In this document: positions 25,964-34,968 of the stretch, piece by piece
Position numbering within the stretch: the stretch's first letter is position 1
How the letters are laid out: every line of letters begins with the position of its first letter
Source of the DNA: Chromatiales bacterium
GTDB lineage: Bacteria > Pseudomonadota > Gammaproteobacteria > Steroidobacterales > GCA-2729495
Length of the DNA: 64,000 nt
Assembly: GCA_016789885.1 (NCBI GenBank)
Contig: JAEUPZ010000028.1
Coordinates: 18,342 to 82,341, forward strand
Reading direction: 5' to 3'
Translations under genes and position numbers: made by a program
The notes under the pieces: model-generated
What the model was told of the DNA's origin: nothing
The model's database searches: none
What the model saw: the letters and a program-made list of their open reading frames with translations, nothing else

Positions 25964-27220
25964 ATGACCGAAAACACCCCCGCCTTCGGCGTCCACTCGG
26001 AAGTCGGCCAGCTGCGACTCGTGATGGTCTGCGCGCCCGGCCGCGCCCACCAGCGCCTCACGCCCTCGAACAACGACCGCCTGCTGTTCGACGACGTGAT
26101 CTGGGTCGAGACCGCCAAGCGCGACCACTTCGACTTCATGCAGAAGATGCGTGACCGCGGCATCGAGGTGGTCGAGATGCACAACATGCTCGCCGAGACG
26201 GTGGCGATCCCCGAGGCGAAGAAGTGGATCCTCGACAACCAGATCACCGCCAACGAGGTCGGCATCAGCCTGATGGCCGAAACGCGCGCCTACCTCGAGA
26301 CCCTCGACAGCCGCGCGCTGGCCGAGACGCTGATCGGCGGCCTCTCGACATACGACGTTCCTGAAGACTTCGGCGGCGAGCCGCTGAAGCTGGCGCGCGA
26401 GGCCAACTCCGGCGTGGCCGAGTACCTGCTGCCACCGCTGCCGAACACCCTCTACACGCGCGACACGACCTGCTGGATCTACGGCGGCGTCACGCTGAAC
26501 CCGCTGTTCTGGCCGGCGCGGCACGAGGAAACCATCCTCACCACCTCGATCTACAGGTTCCACCCCCGCTTCGCCGGCAAGGTGAAGGTGTGGTGGGGCG
26601 ACCCGACGAAGAACTGGGGGCTGTCGACCCTGGAGGGCGGCGACGTGATGCCGATCGGCAAGGGCATCGTGCTCATCGGCATGAGCGAACGCACCTCGCG
26701 CCAGGCCATCGAGCAGGTTTCCAAGGCGCTGTTCGAGCAGAAGGCCGCCCAGCGCGTGATGATCTGCGCCATGCCGAAGCTGCGCGCGGCCATGCACCTC
26801 GACACGGTCTTCACGTTCGCCGACCGTGACTGCGTGCTGCAGTACCCGGACATCATGGACCACGTGCAGACCTTCTCCGTGTACCCGTCCGACAAGCCGG
26901 CCGGCATCGAGATCCGCAAGGACGAAGGCCGCTTCGCCGAGGTGGTCGGCAAGGCATTGGGCGTCAAGAAGATGCGCATCATCGAGACGGGCGGCAATGC
27001 CTACATGCGCGAGCGTACCCAGTGGGACAGCGGCGCGAACCTGGTGTGCGCCTCGCCGGGCGTCGTGTTCGCCTACGACCGCAACACCTATACGAACGCG
27101 CTGCTGCGCAAGGCCGGCGTCGAGGTCATCGAGATCGACGGGTCGGAACTGGGCCGCGGCCGCGGCGGCGGCCACTGCATGACCTGCCCCATCATCCGCG
27201 ACCCGGTTGATTTCGGCTGA
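25964..27220 (+). CDS. arcA: Arginine deiminase
   Basis: The 418-residue protein matches arginine deiminase end to end: [24 protein letters not shown] at the N-terminus (core shown in part), the substrate-binding EGGDVMPIG and MHLDTVFTF motifs, and the C-terminal [14 protein letters not shown] with catalytic Cys405. It hydrolyses arginine to citrulline and ammonia in the cytoplasm. AAGGAG precedes the ATG at good distance. It follows arcD, but the usual carbamate-generating partners (ornithine carbamoyltransferase, carbamate kinase) are absent here, so locally the pair could serve ammonia release for acid tolerance or citrulline production rather than ATP synthesis. A strong hairpin follows. 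Confidence 0.96.
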   Translation: MTENTPAFGVHSEVGQLRLVMVCAPGRAHQRLTPSNNDRLLFDDVIWVETAKRDHFDFMQKMRDRGIEVVEMHNMLAETVAIPEAKKWILDNQITANEVGISLMAETRAYLETLDSRALAETLIGGLSTYDVPEDFGGEPLKLAREANSGVAEYLLPPLPNTLYTRDTTCWIYGGVTLNPLFWPARHEETILTTSIYRFHPRFAGKVKVWWGDPTKNWGLSTLEGGDVMPIGKGIVLIGMSERTSRQAIEQVSKALFEQKAAQRVMICAMPKLRAAMHLDTVFTFADRDCVLQYPDIMDHVQTFSVYPSDKPAGIEIRKDEGRFAEVVGKALGVKKMRIIETGGNAYMRERTQWDSGANLVCASPGVVFAYDRNTYTNALLRKAGVEVIEIDGSELGRGRGGGHCMTCPIIRDPVDFG

Positions 27221-27254
27221 GCCCAAGGCGGCCCGCGGCCGCCATGACGTGAAG

Positions 27255-27283
27255 GGGCCCCGGCGTCGGCGACGCCGGGGCCC
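27255..27283 (+). terminator. Terminator-like hairpin after arcA
   Basis: A 13-bp perfect stem (arms GGGCCCCGGCGTC and GACGCCGGGGCCC, 3-nt loop) begins 34 bp after the arcA stop. There is no T-run. It should separate arcDA from the deacylase gene. Confidence 0.6.
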
Positions 27284-27448
27284 GCTCGCGGCCTCACTGC
27301 CGCCGGGCCGGGTGGACGAGCGCACGCGCGACGCCATCCCCAGCCTGGTGCCGCTGGTGAGGGCGCTCCCCGGCGCGAGGGCCTGGACGACAGGCCAGCC
27401 GCCACGCCCGATCCCCGCACTCCCGGTCCAGCCCTGAGGATCATGACC

Positions 27449-28588
27449 ATGAAGAACGCGACTGCCACATTCGCCTGCCTCGCGTCCCTGGCCCTCATGG
27501 GCCCGCCAGCGACGGCGGCCACCGTCTACACGGGTGACGTCATCGGGGGGAAGCGCGTCATCAGCGCCCTCGACGTCAACGACCTCGACGCCGGGAGGAA
27601 GCACAGCTTCTACTTCCAGGGCGTGCAGATGGGCACCGGCCAGCACTGGTACCTGCCGGTGGTGGTCGCGAAGGGCGCCAGGCCCGGCAAGAAGATCCTG
27701 CTCATCAGCGGCGTGCACGGCGACGAGGTGAGCCCTGTGGATGCCGTGCAGCGGACGATGGCGGCCCTCGATCCCGCCCGGATGGCGGGCACGGTAACGG
27801 CCGTCTTCGACGTCTCGCGCCCCTCGAAGGAAGGCGTGACGCGGATGTGGCCGATCGCCCAGTGGGGTGGCCAGCTCATCGACCTCAACCGCGTGTGGCC
27901 CGGCAACGAGTCCGGCGGCAATGCCCCGACGCAGCACGCGGGGCTGGTCTTCAACCGCCTGTTCAAGCCGAATGCCGACTACGCGCTCGACTACCACACG
28001 GCGGCGACGGGTGGCGACTTCACGGCCTTCATCTTCGCGAAGCTGGGCAAGCCCGAAATCCGCGCCATGGCGGAGCTCTTCCCCATCGAACAGATCAAGA
28101 ACGACCCGGGCTTTCCGGGCACGCTCGAAACATCGCTGGTGGAGGCGGGCATCCCGGCCCTCACCATCGAGATCGGCGGCCCCCGCAGCTACGACCGGCG
28201 AATGATCCCGCTGTTCGTCGAGGGCGGGCTCAACGTACTCCGGCTGCACGGCGTGATCCCGGGGCCCCTGGGCCGGACCGCCAAGGAGGCCGGCACGTTC
28301 TACGGCGACGCCTTCCACACGGTCCGGGCGACCCACGGCGGGTTCCTCGAGCTGCTGGTGGACCTGCGCGACAAGGTCAAGGCGGGCCAGAAGGTCGCCA
28401 TCCAGCGCAACTCCTTCGGCGAGGTCGTGACGGAGTACGTGAGCGACGTCGCCGGCGAGGTCTCCACGATCCAGCGCGACGCCATGATCGAGCCGGGCAC
28501 CCGGGTCGTGCAGATCCTCTACGACAGCCCGGACCCGACCTGCGATGGCGACGGCTGTGGCGAGGACGATCCCGACTACATCGAGTGA
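27449..28588 (+). CDS. Exported succinylglutamate desuccinylase/aspartoacylase-like deacylase
   Basis: ATG 27449 is preferred (GAGG at 8-9 nt) over ATG 27443, which is only 2 nt from it. The 379-residue product has a signal peptide (ends near PPATAA). The M14-type zinc carboxypeptidase fold follows, with zinc ligands in SGVHGDEVS, a later His in LDYHTAATGGDF, and the catalytic Glu in LTIEIGGPRS. Cytoplasmic relatives remove succinate or acetate from amino acids; here the enzyme would work in the periplasm, possibly on N-acyl amino acids. The C-terminus is acidic with a CDGDGCGEDD stretch. It neighbours arginine genes and a TPR-barrel protein 23 bp downstream. Confidence 0.85.
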   Translation: MKNATATFACLASLALMGPPATAATVYTGDVIGGKRVISALDVNDLDAGRKHSFYFQGVQMGTGQHWYLPVVVAKGARPGKKILLISGVHGDEVSPVDAVQRTMAALDPARMAGTVTAVFDVSRPSKEGVTRMWPIAQWGGQLIDLNRVWPGNESGGNAPTQHAGLVFNRLFKPNADYALDYHTAATGGDFTAFIFAKLGKPEIRAMAELFPIEQIKNDPGFPGTLETSLVEAGIPALTIEIGGPRSYDRRMIPLFVEGGLNVLRLHGVIPGPLGRTAKEAGTFYGDAFHTVRATHGGFLELLVDLRDKVKAGQKVAIQRNSFGEVVTEYVSDVAGEVSTIQRDAMIEPGTRVVQILYDSPDPTCDGDGCGEDDPDYIE

Positions 28589-28611
28589 CCGGCCAAAGGG
28601 CATTGATCCAC

Positions 28612-29847
28612 ATGCGCAGTGAATCCGTACGGGTGCGTGACTGGCGCCGGGGCGCCCGGACGCTGGCCCTGGTGGTGGCAGCCGTGGCCGGCCTCGCGGG
28701 CCACGCGATGGCGGCGCCGGACGAGGCCGCGCTCCAGCGGGGCCGGGACCTCCTGGCGGCCGGCCAGCCGGCCGAGGCGAAGCAGGCCTTCCAGGCGGCC
28801 CTGGACGCCGACCCGGGCTCCGTCGAGGCGCACCTGGGCCTCGGGCGCGCCTACTACGCGATGGGCGAGTACGCCCGGGCCGTCATCGAGTTCAGGTCGG
28901 TACTGAACCTCGACAACCTGCCACGCGACCTGCAGACCCAGGCCGAGGCCTATGACAGCGTCGCGGCGGAATACACCACGGGCGCCTGGTCGCCGTTCTT
29001 CTACGGGGAGACCGGCGTCGGCGTGTACCGCGAGAACAGCTCCGACTCCACGGACCTCTTCGGCGGCGCCGGCAACCACGACACCTTCCTGCCCGTCCGG
29101 GCGGGCGGCGGCTGGAGCAAGTCCGTGACCGAGCGCCACTCCTTCAACGGCACGCTCGACTACCGCTTCCGCTGGTACGACGACAAGGACCGGCGCAACG
29201 ACTCCGACCTGCGCTGGAACTTCAACCTTGCCCGGCCGGTGGACGACGACAACCTGCGCTTCGGCGTCCGCGGCCGCGTGAGCTACCGCGGTGATGGCAA
29301 CTACCGCAACGACTGGGGTCTGTTCGGCACCTACGAACTGGGCTTTGGCGAGAACGACCGCGTCGCCGTGACCGGCGAGGTGCGCGAGCGCCGCTACCCC
29401 AGCGGCCCGCTCCGCAGCCGGACCCGCGACATCGCGCAGCTCACGGCAAACTGGACGCACTCTCTCAACGACGGCCGCACGTCCTTCGGGCTGGGCGGCA
29501 GCGTGGGCCAGGAGTGGTCCACCCAGGAGCGCATCGACGGCGACGCGTCGACCTGGGGATTCAACGGCGACTTCAACCACTCCTTCAGCAACACGCTCAA
29601 CTTCTTCCTGTGGTTCGCCTACGAGAACGAGGGCTTCGACGAAGAGCGGCCCGACTTCACCACCGACGAGGACCTGCTGGTCCAGCGCACCGATGATCTC
29701 TGGTACCTGGGCGGCGGCCTGGTCTGGACCTTCGCCCCTGGCTGGACGCTGCGGCCGACGGTCGAGTACGACTACGAGGACAGCAACATTCCGGCGCTCA
29801 CCTACAGCAAGACCGAGGTCTGGCTGACGGTCCGCAAGCAGCTCTAG
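28612..29847 (+). CDS. TPR-containing outer membrane beta-barrel protein
   Basis: The 411-residue precursor has a signal peptide (cleaved after AGHAMA) and two TPR units (about 38-105, AALQRGRDLLAAGQPAEAKQ type). About 290 residues of alternating aromatic strands end in KQL; they look like a 14-strand-like outer membrane barrel. The layout resembles surface lipoprotein assembly modifier (Slam)-like proteins, with a periplasmic TPR region and a C-terminal barrel, though much shorter at the TPR end, so I do not assign Slam function. It starts 23 bp after the deacylase and is probably cotranscribed. AAAGGG lies about 12 nt before the ATG. Confidence 0.75.
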   Translation: MRSESVRVRDWRRGARTLALVVAAVAGLAGHAMAAPDEAALQRGRDLLAAGQPAEAKQAFQAALDADPGSVEAHLGLGRAYYAMGEYARAVIEFRSVLNLDNLPRDLQTQAEAYDSVAAEYTTGAWSPFFYGETGVGVYRENSSDSTDLFGGAGNHDTFLPVRAGGGWSKSVTERHSFNGTLDYRFRWYDDKDRRNDSDLRWNFNLARPVDDDNLRFGVRGRVSYRGDGNYRNDWGLFGTYELGFGENDRVAVTGEVRERRYPSGPLRSRTRDIAQLTANWTHSLNDGRTSFGLGGSVGQEWSTQERIDGDASTWGFNGDFNHSFSNTLNFFLWFAYENEGFDEERPDFTTDEDLLVQRTDDLWYLGGGLVWTFAPGWTLRPTVEYDYEDSNIPALTYSKTEVWLTVRKQL

Positions 29848-29872
29848 TACCGGCGACGACGGGCTGCCGCCA

Positions 29873-29943
29873 CACGGTTGCGCGTGAACCGTGGGTAGCG
29901 GAATATTCGCCAGCAACTCCGGGTGCCGCAGGGCTCGGCACCC
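29873..29943 (+). terminator. Two hairpins after the TPR-barrel gene
   Basis: CACGGTT-N7-AACCGTG lies at 29873-29893 and GGGTGCCG-N7-CGGCACCC at 29921-29943. Both are perfect stems between two same-strand genes. They probably end the deacylase/TPR-barrel transcript; no T-run is present. Confidence 0.45.
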
Positions 29944-29983
29944 CACGCTTCCCCCAGTCAACCACGCCACCCGGGAGACCCCC

Positions 29984-30547
29984 ATGAAGACTCGCCTGCA
30001 GGTCATTGCATCGGTCGCCGCCCTCGGCACCGTGCTGTTCGCGCTCGAGGCTGGCGCAGCCAGCAGCATCAGCTACGGCCGCATCACGGCCGTGCGCCAG
30101 GTCAACATCCAGAACGAGGGCGCGACGGCCGCCGGAACGCTGGTCGGCGGCGCCCTCGGCGTCGCCTCCGGCTCGGGCCAGTCGCGCAGCAACCGGGCCC
30201 TGCGCGGCATCGGTGGCGCCGCGGTGGGCGGCCGTGTCGCCGGCGCGGCCGGGTCCTCGACGGGCTTCGAGTACACGGTCCTCACCGGCGGCACCAATAC
30301 CTTCCGCGTCGTCACGGAGCAGGCGGGCCTGCGGGTCGGCGACTGCGTGTCCGTCGAGCGGGGCCAGTGGAGCAACATCCGGCTCGCCCCCGATGAGCGC
30401 TGCGACGCTGCCATGGCGCGGGGCGCGCCCGAGGACGTCGCCGCGGCCGAGGCCTGCGAACAGGCGAAGCGCCAGCTGCTCGAGGCGAACACCGACGCGG
30501 ACTTCGACCGCGCCGAGCGGCGCATGCGCCTGCTGTGCGGTGACTGA
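29984..30547 (+). CDS. Exported glycine-zipper protein
   Basis: The 187-residue protein has a signal peptide (FALEAGAAS) and a glycine zipper (GTLVGGALGVASGSG, then ALRGIGGAAVGGRVAGAAG) like the 17-kDa antigen/SlyB group, though without a lipobox. Two cysteines (GDCVSVE, DERCDAA) precede an alpha-helical acidic C-terminal part with AEACEQAKRQLLEANT. Proteins of this group insert into or associate with the outer membrane and affect its integrity. It stands alone, followed by a terminator-like hairpin. The function is inferred only from the fold class. Confidence 0.7.
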   Translation: MKTRLQVIASVAALGTVLFALEAGAASSISYGRITAVRQVNIQNEGATAAGTLVGGALGVASGSGQSRSNRALRGIGGAAVGGRVAGAAGSSTGFEYTVLTGGTNTFRVVTEQAGLRVGDCVSVERGQWSNIRLAPDERCDAAMARGAPEDVAAAEACEQAKRQLLEANTDADFDRAERRMRLLCGD

Positions 30548-30553
30548 TCCGGG

Positions 30554-30605
30554 GCGGGTGGCGCGCGGCGCGACGACCGGCTCGTCGCGTCCGCCCGCCA
30601 CCCGC
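30554..30605 (+). terminator. Nested hairpin after the glycine-zipper gene
   Basis: An inner 8-bp stem (CGCGACGA / TCGTCGCG, 5-nt loop, 30569-30589) is flanked by outer arms GCGGGTGG (30554-30561) and CCACCCGC (30598-30605). It starts 7 bp after the stop codon. Confidence 0.5.
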
Positions 30606-30694
30606 GCTGGCCTTCCCCGCACTCCCGCGCCGGGACCGGCCCCGGCACCGCCGGGCGCGCTTCCCGGCTTCCCAGACCCAACCCAGGTTGCTCC

Positions 30695-31261
30695 ATGAAC
30701 AAGCGGCTCTTCATTGCTTCGCTGGCAGCAGCGGCGGCCCTCGCCTCCGGCTGCACGGTCACAGGCTCCGGCGGCGGCGACCCGGCAGCGCGCCGCAGGG
30801 CCATCGACGCGGACATCGACAGCGCGCTGTCCACGCTCCACCAGCAGGTGCCGGGCTCCCAGGATCTCGCCGGCCGCGCCGCCGGGGTGCTGGTATTCCC
30901 CAACGTGCTGGAGGCCGGCTTCATGTTCGGCGCCTCGCGCGGCCAGGGGGCGCTGCGCGTCGGCGGAAACACGGTGAGCTATCACGCGACCACCAGCGGC
31001 TCCTTCGGCCTGCAGGCGGGTGCGCAGTCCACGGCCGTGTTCGTGCTCTTCATGACGCAGGAGTCGCTGGACCGATTCCGGAACAGCAGTGGCTGGACCG
31101 TCGGCGCCGACGCCTCGGTCACGCTGCTCTCGGTCGGTGCTTCGGCCCAGATGACGACGGCAACGGTGCAGCAGCCGGTGGTGGGCTACGTGCTGTCGAA
31201 CCGCGGCCTGATGGCCGGCATCTCGCTCGACGGCGCGCGCGTAACGACACTGAACCTGTGA
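30695..31261 (+). CDS. SYLF/YSC84 domain lipoprotein
   Basis: The 188-residue protein has a lipoprotein signal (LASGC, Cys20) and a SYLF domain: AAGVLVFPNVLEAGFMFGAS, GALRVGG, the SGSFGLQAGAQS strand, and NRGLMAGISLDGARV at the end. SYLF domains bind phosphoinositides or other lipids in eukaryotes; bacterial lipoproteins of this type are abundant envelope proteins of unclear function. Its stop overlaps a GTG that may start the phospholipase gene, so the two could be coupled. Confidence 0.9.
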   Translation: MNKRLFIASLAAAAALASGCTVTGSGGGDPAARRRAIDADIDSALSTLHQQVPGSQDLAGRAAGVLVFPNVLEAGFMFGASRGQGALRVGGNTVSYHATTSGSFGLQAGAQSTAVFVLFMTQESLDRFRNSSGWTVGADASVTLLSVGASAQMTTATVQQPVVGYVLSNRGLMAGISLDGARVTTLNL

Positions 31262-32376
31262 GCCGCAGCGCAGGCTGCCCGCGGCAGCCACGATACGTGC
31301 GGGTCGCAGGACCGCAGCTCGCGCCTTCCCTGGCAGCCCTCCTGGTCGCCGCAGCCCCCGTCGCTGGCGCGGCGACGGCCGTGCCGGGCGCCGAGTGCCT
31401 GTCGATCGCCGAAGAGCCGGCCAGGCTCGCCTGCTTCGACCGCACGGTCGGCGAGGCCGCGCGGGCGGCCGGCACCGTCAACGCCCCGGGCGAGCCCGCG
31501 CCCTCCCCCGCCGCCGCCGCCGCAGGGCCGGCCCCGGCCAGCGGCCCGCCGGTGGCCAACCCGCCCGGGACCGGATCACCCTCGCTGATCGAGTCGGCCT
31601 GGGGCTTCCTGCCAGAATCCCGCCGGGCCTACGTGCGCCTGCACCAGCCCAATTACCTGCTGTTCGCACGGTACACGACCGATGTGAACCGCGAGCCCTA
31701 CGAACCACTGTTCGAGGCCTTTGCCGAGGAGTACGACTTCGAGGATGTCGAGGCCAAGTTCCAGATCAGCTTCAAGGCACGGCTCGCGACGACCGACGAC
31801 CGGCGCTGGGGACTCTGGTTCGCATACACGCAGCAGAGCCAGTGGCAGATCTACAGCGGCGACATCTCCAGCCCGTTCCGCGAGACCAACTACATGCCCG
31901 AGCTGTTCGGGAGCTTCCGCCCCGGGGTCAAGCTCGGCGGCCTCACGTTCAACGTGCTCAACGTCGGCTACACCCACCAGTCCAACGGCCGCGCCGATCC
32001 GATCTCGCGCAGCTGGGACCGGCTGTTCGTCGAGGGCGGGTTCGACCGCGAGAACTTCGCCCTGATCGTCCGTGCCTGGACGCGCATCGAGCCCGGGAAC
32101 TACGACGACGAGGACAACCCCGACATCACCGACTACATGGGGCACGGGCAGATGACCGCCCTGTACCGCTGGGGCGACAATACGTTCACCCTGATGGGCC
32201 GGGGCAACCTGAGCACCGGCAAGGGGGCCGCGCAGTTCACGTGGACCTCACGGCCGGTCCTGGGGCCGCTGCGGGTCCACTTCCAGCTGTTCTCGGGCTA
32301 CGGCGAGAGCCTGATCGATTACAACTGGAACCAGACGACCGTGGGCCTGGGCGTGACTCTCAACGATCTGCTCTGA
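31258..32376 (+). CDS. pldA: Outer membrane phospholipase A1
   Basis: I choose GTG 31258, which overlaps the SYLF stop (GTGA) and gives 372 residues; GTG 31297 would give a shorter leader and cannot be excluded, as neither has a good ribosome site. A signal peptide and an Ala/Pro-rich linker precede the OMPLA barrel: RLHQPNYLLFARYTTDVN, FQISFKARL, and the active-site strand VGYTHQSNGRADPISRSWDR with the catalytic His-Gln-Ser-Asn. It hydrolyses phospholipids displaced to the outer leaflet and is active as a Ca2+-dependent dimer in relatives. Coupling to a lipid-binding SYLF protein is functionally plausible. Confidence 0.92.
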   Translation: MSRSAGCPRQPRYVRVAGPQLAPSLAALLVAAAPVAGAATAVPGAECLSIAEEPARLACFDRTVGEAARAAGTVNAPGEPAPSPAAAAAGPAPASGPPVANPPGTGSPSLIESAWGFLPESRRAYVRLHQPNYLLFARYTTDVNREPYEPLFEAFAEEYDFEDVEAKFQISFKARLATTDDRRWGLWFAYTQQSQWQIYSGDISSPFRETNYMPELFGSFRPGVKLGGLTFNVLNVGYTHQSNGRADPISRSWDRLFVEGGFDRENFALIVRAWTRIEPGNYDDEDNPDITDYMGHGQMTALYRWGDNTFTLMGRGNLSTGKGAAQFTWTSRPVLGPLRVHFQLFSGYGESLIDYNWNQTTVGLGVTLNDLL

Positions 32377-32532
32377 AGCGCGCTGAACGGCACGGGCCGC
32401 AGGGTGTGGCCCGGGCGCAGGGCAGCCGGCGCAGCGGTACCGCGGCACCGCCGGCGACACCGGATGCCCGCGCGACGCCGGCGATGGCCAGCAGTGGCCC
32501 GCCCACCGTCAACCGGGAGCCGCCAGCCGCGG

Positions 32533-33204
32533 CTACGGCGAGGACTTGATCAGCGAGTCGTCCTTCAGCGTGGCGACGATCAGGCGCGCGAACTGGTCGA
32601 TCAGGCCTGTCACGTTGCCGTTGCTGCCGCTGGTCCTCGTCGTCGTGGCCACGGACCAGACGACCTCCAGCGACGCCACGTCGAACAGGCGCGTGTCCCC
32701 GTGGAGCATCTGGATCGTGCGGACCTCGGGCGGGATCTGCCGGGACCAGGCGGTGTTGTAGTAGCTGGTCATGCCCCGCCAGCCGGGACCCATGGGGGCG
32801 GTCCGGCTCCAGCCCGGGCCCCAGCCGGGGCCCGTCACCATGCCGGGGGTCACCCGCACGTCGGTCGTCATGCCGGCGATGCTGCTGATCAGGACGTGGG
32901 TGGCGCCGACCCCGGCGGCGGCGGCCCGCAACTCGTCCTCGGTGACCTCCCCGCCGCCCAGGACCCGGTGCGACACCGAGGCCTTGACGCCCGCGGCACC
33001 GAGTTCTTCGACCATGCGGTCCTCGAGGAGGCGGCGCTGGGTCGTGTCGCGCAGCGCGCCGATGACCAGTACGTTCTGCACCTTGCCGCTGCCGGCGATG
33101 GTCGGGCTCATCCATTGCGCGTCGATCGACGTCGGGCGCGAGGCGCAGCCGGCAGCGATCAGCGCGGCCGCAGCGACGAGGAGAACGCGGATGCGTGCAG
33201 TCAT
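32533..33204 (-). CDS. Hypothetical lipoprotein
   Basis: The 223-residue protein starts at ATG 33204 with GGGAGGG 5 nt before it and has a lipoprotein signal (LIAAGC, Cys20). The mature part shows a mixed alpha/beta pattern (VQNVLVIGALRDTTQRRLLED, then ATHVLISSIAGMTT) and a glycine/tryptophan-rich loop (GPGWGPGWSRTAPMGPGW). It resembles small lipoproteins that bind or assemble at the outer membrane, but I cannot name a family with confidence. It is convergent with the phospholipase gene and 106 bp downstream of marC on the same strand. Confidence 0.75.
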   Translation of the reverse strand: MTARIRVLLVAAAALIAAGCASRPTSIDAQWMSPTIAGSGKVQNVLVIGALRDTTQRRLLEDRMVEELGAAGVKASVSHRVLGGGEVTEDELRAAAAGVGATHVLISSIAGMTTDVRVTPGMVTGPGWGPGWSRTAPMGPGWRGMTSYYNTAWSRQIPPEVRTIQMLHGDTRLFDVASLEVVWSVATTTRTSGSNGNVTGLIDQFARLIVATLKDDSLIKSSP

Positions 33205-33310
33205 GGAAGCCCTCCCGAAAATGTGCCCGGCCCCCGGCAGTGACGAACGCCACCGCCTGCCCTGGCCGGGCCGATGGCTAGCCTAGCACGGGGCGAACGG
33301 CGGCAACGCT

Positions 33311-33976
33311 TCAGCCCAGGCCGTTCAGTTCGGCCCAGCCGGTCCACATGATCTGGATGCCGATGCAGAGCAGGATGAAGGCCATGAGGCGGACCATGAC
33401 CAGGGTGCCGATCCTGCCGAGGCGGGCCATGACCTTCGCCGAGTTGCCGAAAATCAGGTAGAGTACCAGCGACACGATCGCGGCCCCGCAGACCGCCACC
33501 AGCACCCCCACCACGTACAGCCTCGGCTCCGGCGGGATCTGCGCGCCGAGCGCGATGGAGGCCGCGATGGTGCCGGGGCCGGTGGTGAGCGGGAACGTGA
33601 TCGGAAAGAAGCTGCGCTGGACGATCTCCGCGTCCGAGAGGGTCGTGGCCTTCTCCGCGGCGACCGCGTGCACGTCGTCGTCGTCGGTGTGGTGCAGCAG
33701 GCGCCAGGCGGTCGCCGCCACCAGCAGGCCGCCCCCGATGCGGACCACGGGCAGCGACACGCCGAAGAACGCGAGGACGTAGGTACCAACCAGCATCGAC
33801 ACGACCAGCACGAACCAGCTGTTGATCGCCACCTGCCGCGCCAGCCGCCGGGCGACGCTGCGGTTCGAACCCACGGTGGCCACGAACACCGGCGCGGTGC
33901 TGAGGGGATTGATGATCGGCAGCAGCGTGACCGGGACGAGCACCAGTGCCCGCAGGAACCACTCGACGTAGGACAC
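33311..33976 (-). CDS. MarC family integral membrane protein
   Basis: GTG 33976 with GGAGG nine bases upstream gives 221 residues, the usual size of the family; the longer frame upstream lacks a start site. Six membrane helices and family motifs are visible: LLPIINPLSTAPVF in TM1 and FPLTTGPGTIAASIALG near the middle. MarC/NAAT proteins are six-helix inner membrane proteins once linked to antibiotic resistance; transport of amino acids or other solutes is suspected, but function is not settled. The gene is divergent from the DUF1269 gene across a 445-bp gap. Confidence 0.9.
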   Translation of the reverse strand: MSYVEWFLRALVLVPVTLLPIINPLSTAPVFVATVGSNRSVARRLARQVAINSWFVLVVSMLVGTYVLAFFGVSLPVVRIGGGLLVAATAWRLLHHTDDDDVHAVAAEKATTLSDAEIVQRSFFPITFPLTTGPGTIAASIALGAQIPPEPRLYVVGVLVAVCGAAIVSLVLYLIFGNSAKVMARLGRIGTLVMVRLMAFILLCIGIQIMWTGWAELNGLG

Positions 33977-34421
33977 CGGCTGCGACCTCCCTCGCCCGAC
34001 CGGGCGCGGGCGGGATTGTAGTCCAGCGGCCCTCGGCCCCGGGCCGGGGCATCGTCCGCGTGCCGGCGGGATGTGGCAGCCACGGCGGCCGCCCGCGTCC
34101 CGGCTCCGCCCACCGGGACGCCACGCCCGGGGACGGATCCCAGCCGGTTCATGCGCACGACGCATGGCCCGCATGCGCGCGAGATCAACGGTCGCCCGGC
34201 TCCTGGCCGGCGACACCAGTGAAATTCACTCCGGACGGCCAGCCCCGGACCGGTCAGCCGTCCCGGTGCCCGGCCTGCACCGCGTGCGGGGCTGCGGCAG
34301 TGTTCACCGGCGTTTTCTGCGCCTCGGACAGCTTCAAGGGTGCCGGTAGCCCCTCCGCCTGAAGTAGCATCTGCGTCTGCGGACGCAGCCGCCACGCCCA
34401 ATCACAAGAAAGGCACGCCCC
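33977..34421. other. 445-bp intergenic region, nothing coding seen
   Basis: The region lies between the divergent marC and DUF1269 genes. Short open frames in it are Arg/Pro-rich with no ribosome site and look like GC noise. I found no clear promoter boxes, long inverted repeat, or RNA structure by eye. Confidence 0.6.
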
Positions 34422-34919
34422 ATGTCCACCCTGATCGCCATCGTGTACCCGTCGGAGCAGAAGGCCGAGGAGGTGCGCAACGTGGTCTTCGACCTCGCGA
34501 AGCGCTACCTCATCAAGTTCAACGACCTGGTGATCGCGACGCGCGACGACAAGGGCCGGGTCAAGCTGAACCAGCTCGTCAACACCACGGCGGCCGGGGC
34601 CGCGGGCGGCAGCTTCTGGGGCCTGCTGATCGGCATGATCTTCCTGAACCCCCTGCTCGGGGCGGCGGCCGGCGCGGCCGGCGGGGCCATCTCCGGCGCG
34701 CTGACCGACGCCGGGATCAATGACAAGTTCATGAAGGACCTGGGCGCGGCGCTCAAGCCGGGCGACGCAGCGCTGTTCGTGCTCGTGCAGGACATGACCG
34801 CCGACAAGGTGCTGGCCGAGATCCAGGTGCACGGCGGCGTGGTGCTGCACACCTCCCTCGACGAGACGCGCGAGAAGGTACTGCGCGACGCGCTGGCATC
34901 CGCGGCTACCGACGCCTGA
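34422..34919 (+). CDS. DUF1269 family membrane protein
   Basis: The 165-residue protein matches DUF1269: an N-terminal ferredoxin-like part (LIAIVYPSEQKAEEVRN), a conserved segment DDKGRVKLNQLVNTTAAG, and a central glycine-rich hydrophobic hairpin (residues about 60-95). A C-terminal part with AALKPGDAALFVLVQDMTADKV follows. Such proteins are stress-associated membrane proteins of unknown role. The NhaC gene follows after 49 bp on the same strand and may share its transcript. Confidence 0.85.
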   Translation: MSTLIAIVYPSEQKAEEVRNVVFDLAKRYLIKFNDLVIATRDDKGRVKLNQLVNTTAAGAAGGSFWGLLIGMIFLNPLLGAAAGAAGGAISGALTDAGINDKFMKDLGAALKPGDAALFVLVQDMTADKVLAEIQVHGGVVLHTSLDETREKVLRDALASAATDA

Positions 34920-34968
34920 GCCCGCCGGCCGGCACCCACCCAGCGCCCGCCGGCACCGCATCCCGCCC

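Noticed and set aside
25115..28603. A 1162-codon open frame on the minus strand antisense to arcD, arcA and the deacylase gene
   Set aside because: It mirrors strong plus-strand genes with known motifs; its product is low-complexity and matches no family. Long antisense frames are expected at this GC content.
30688..32376. A 562-residue protein ending in phospholipase A1
   Set aside because: The first 190 codons are out-of-frame reading of the SYLF gene; signal peptide and family similarity begin after 31258.
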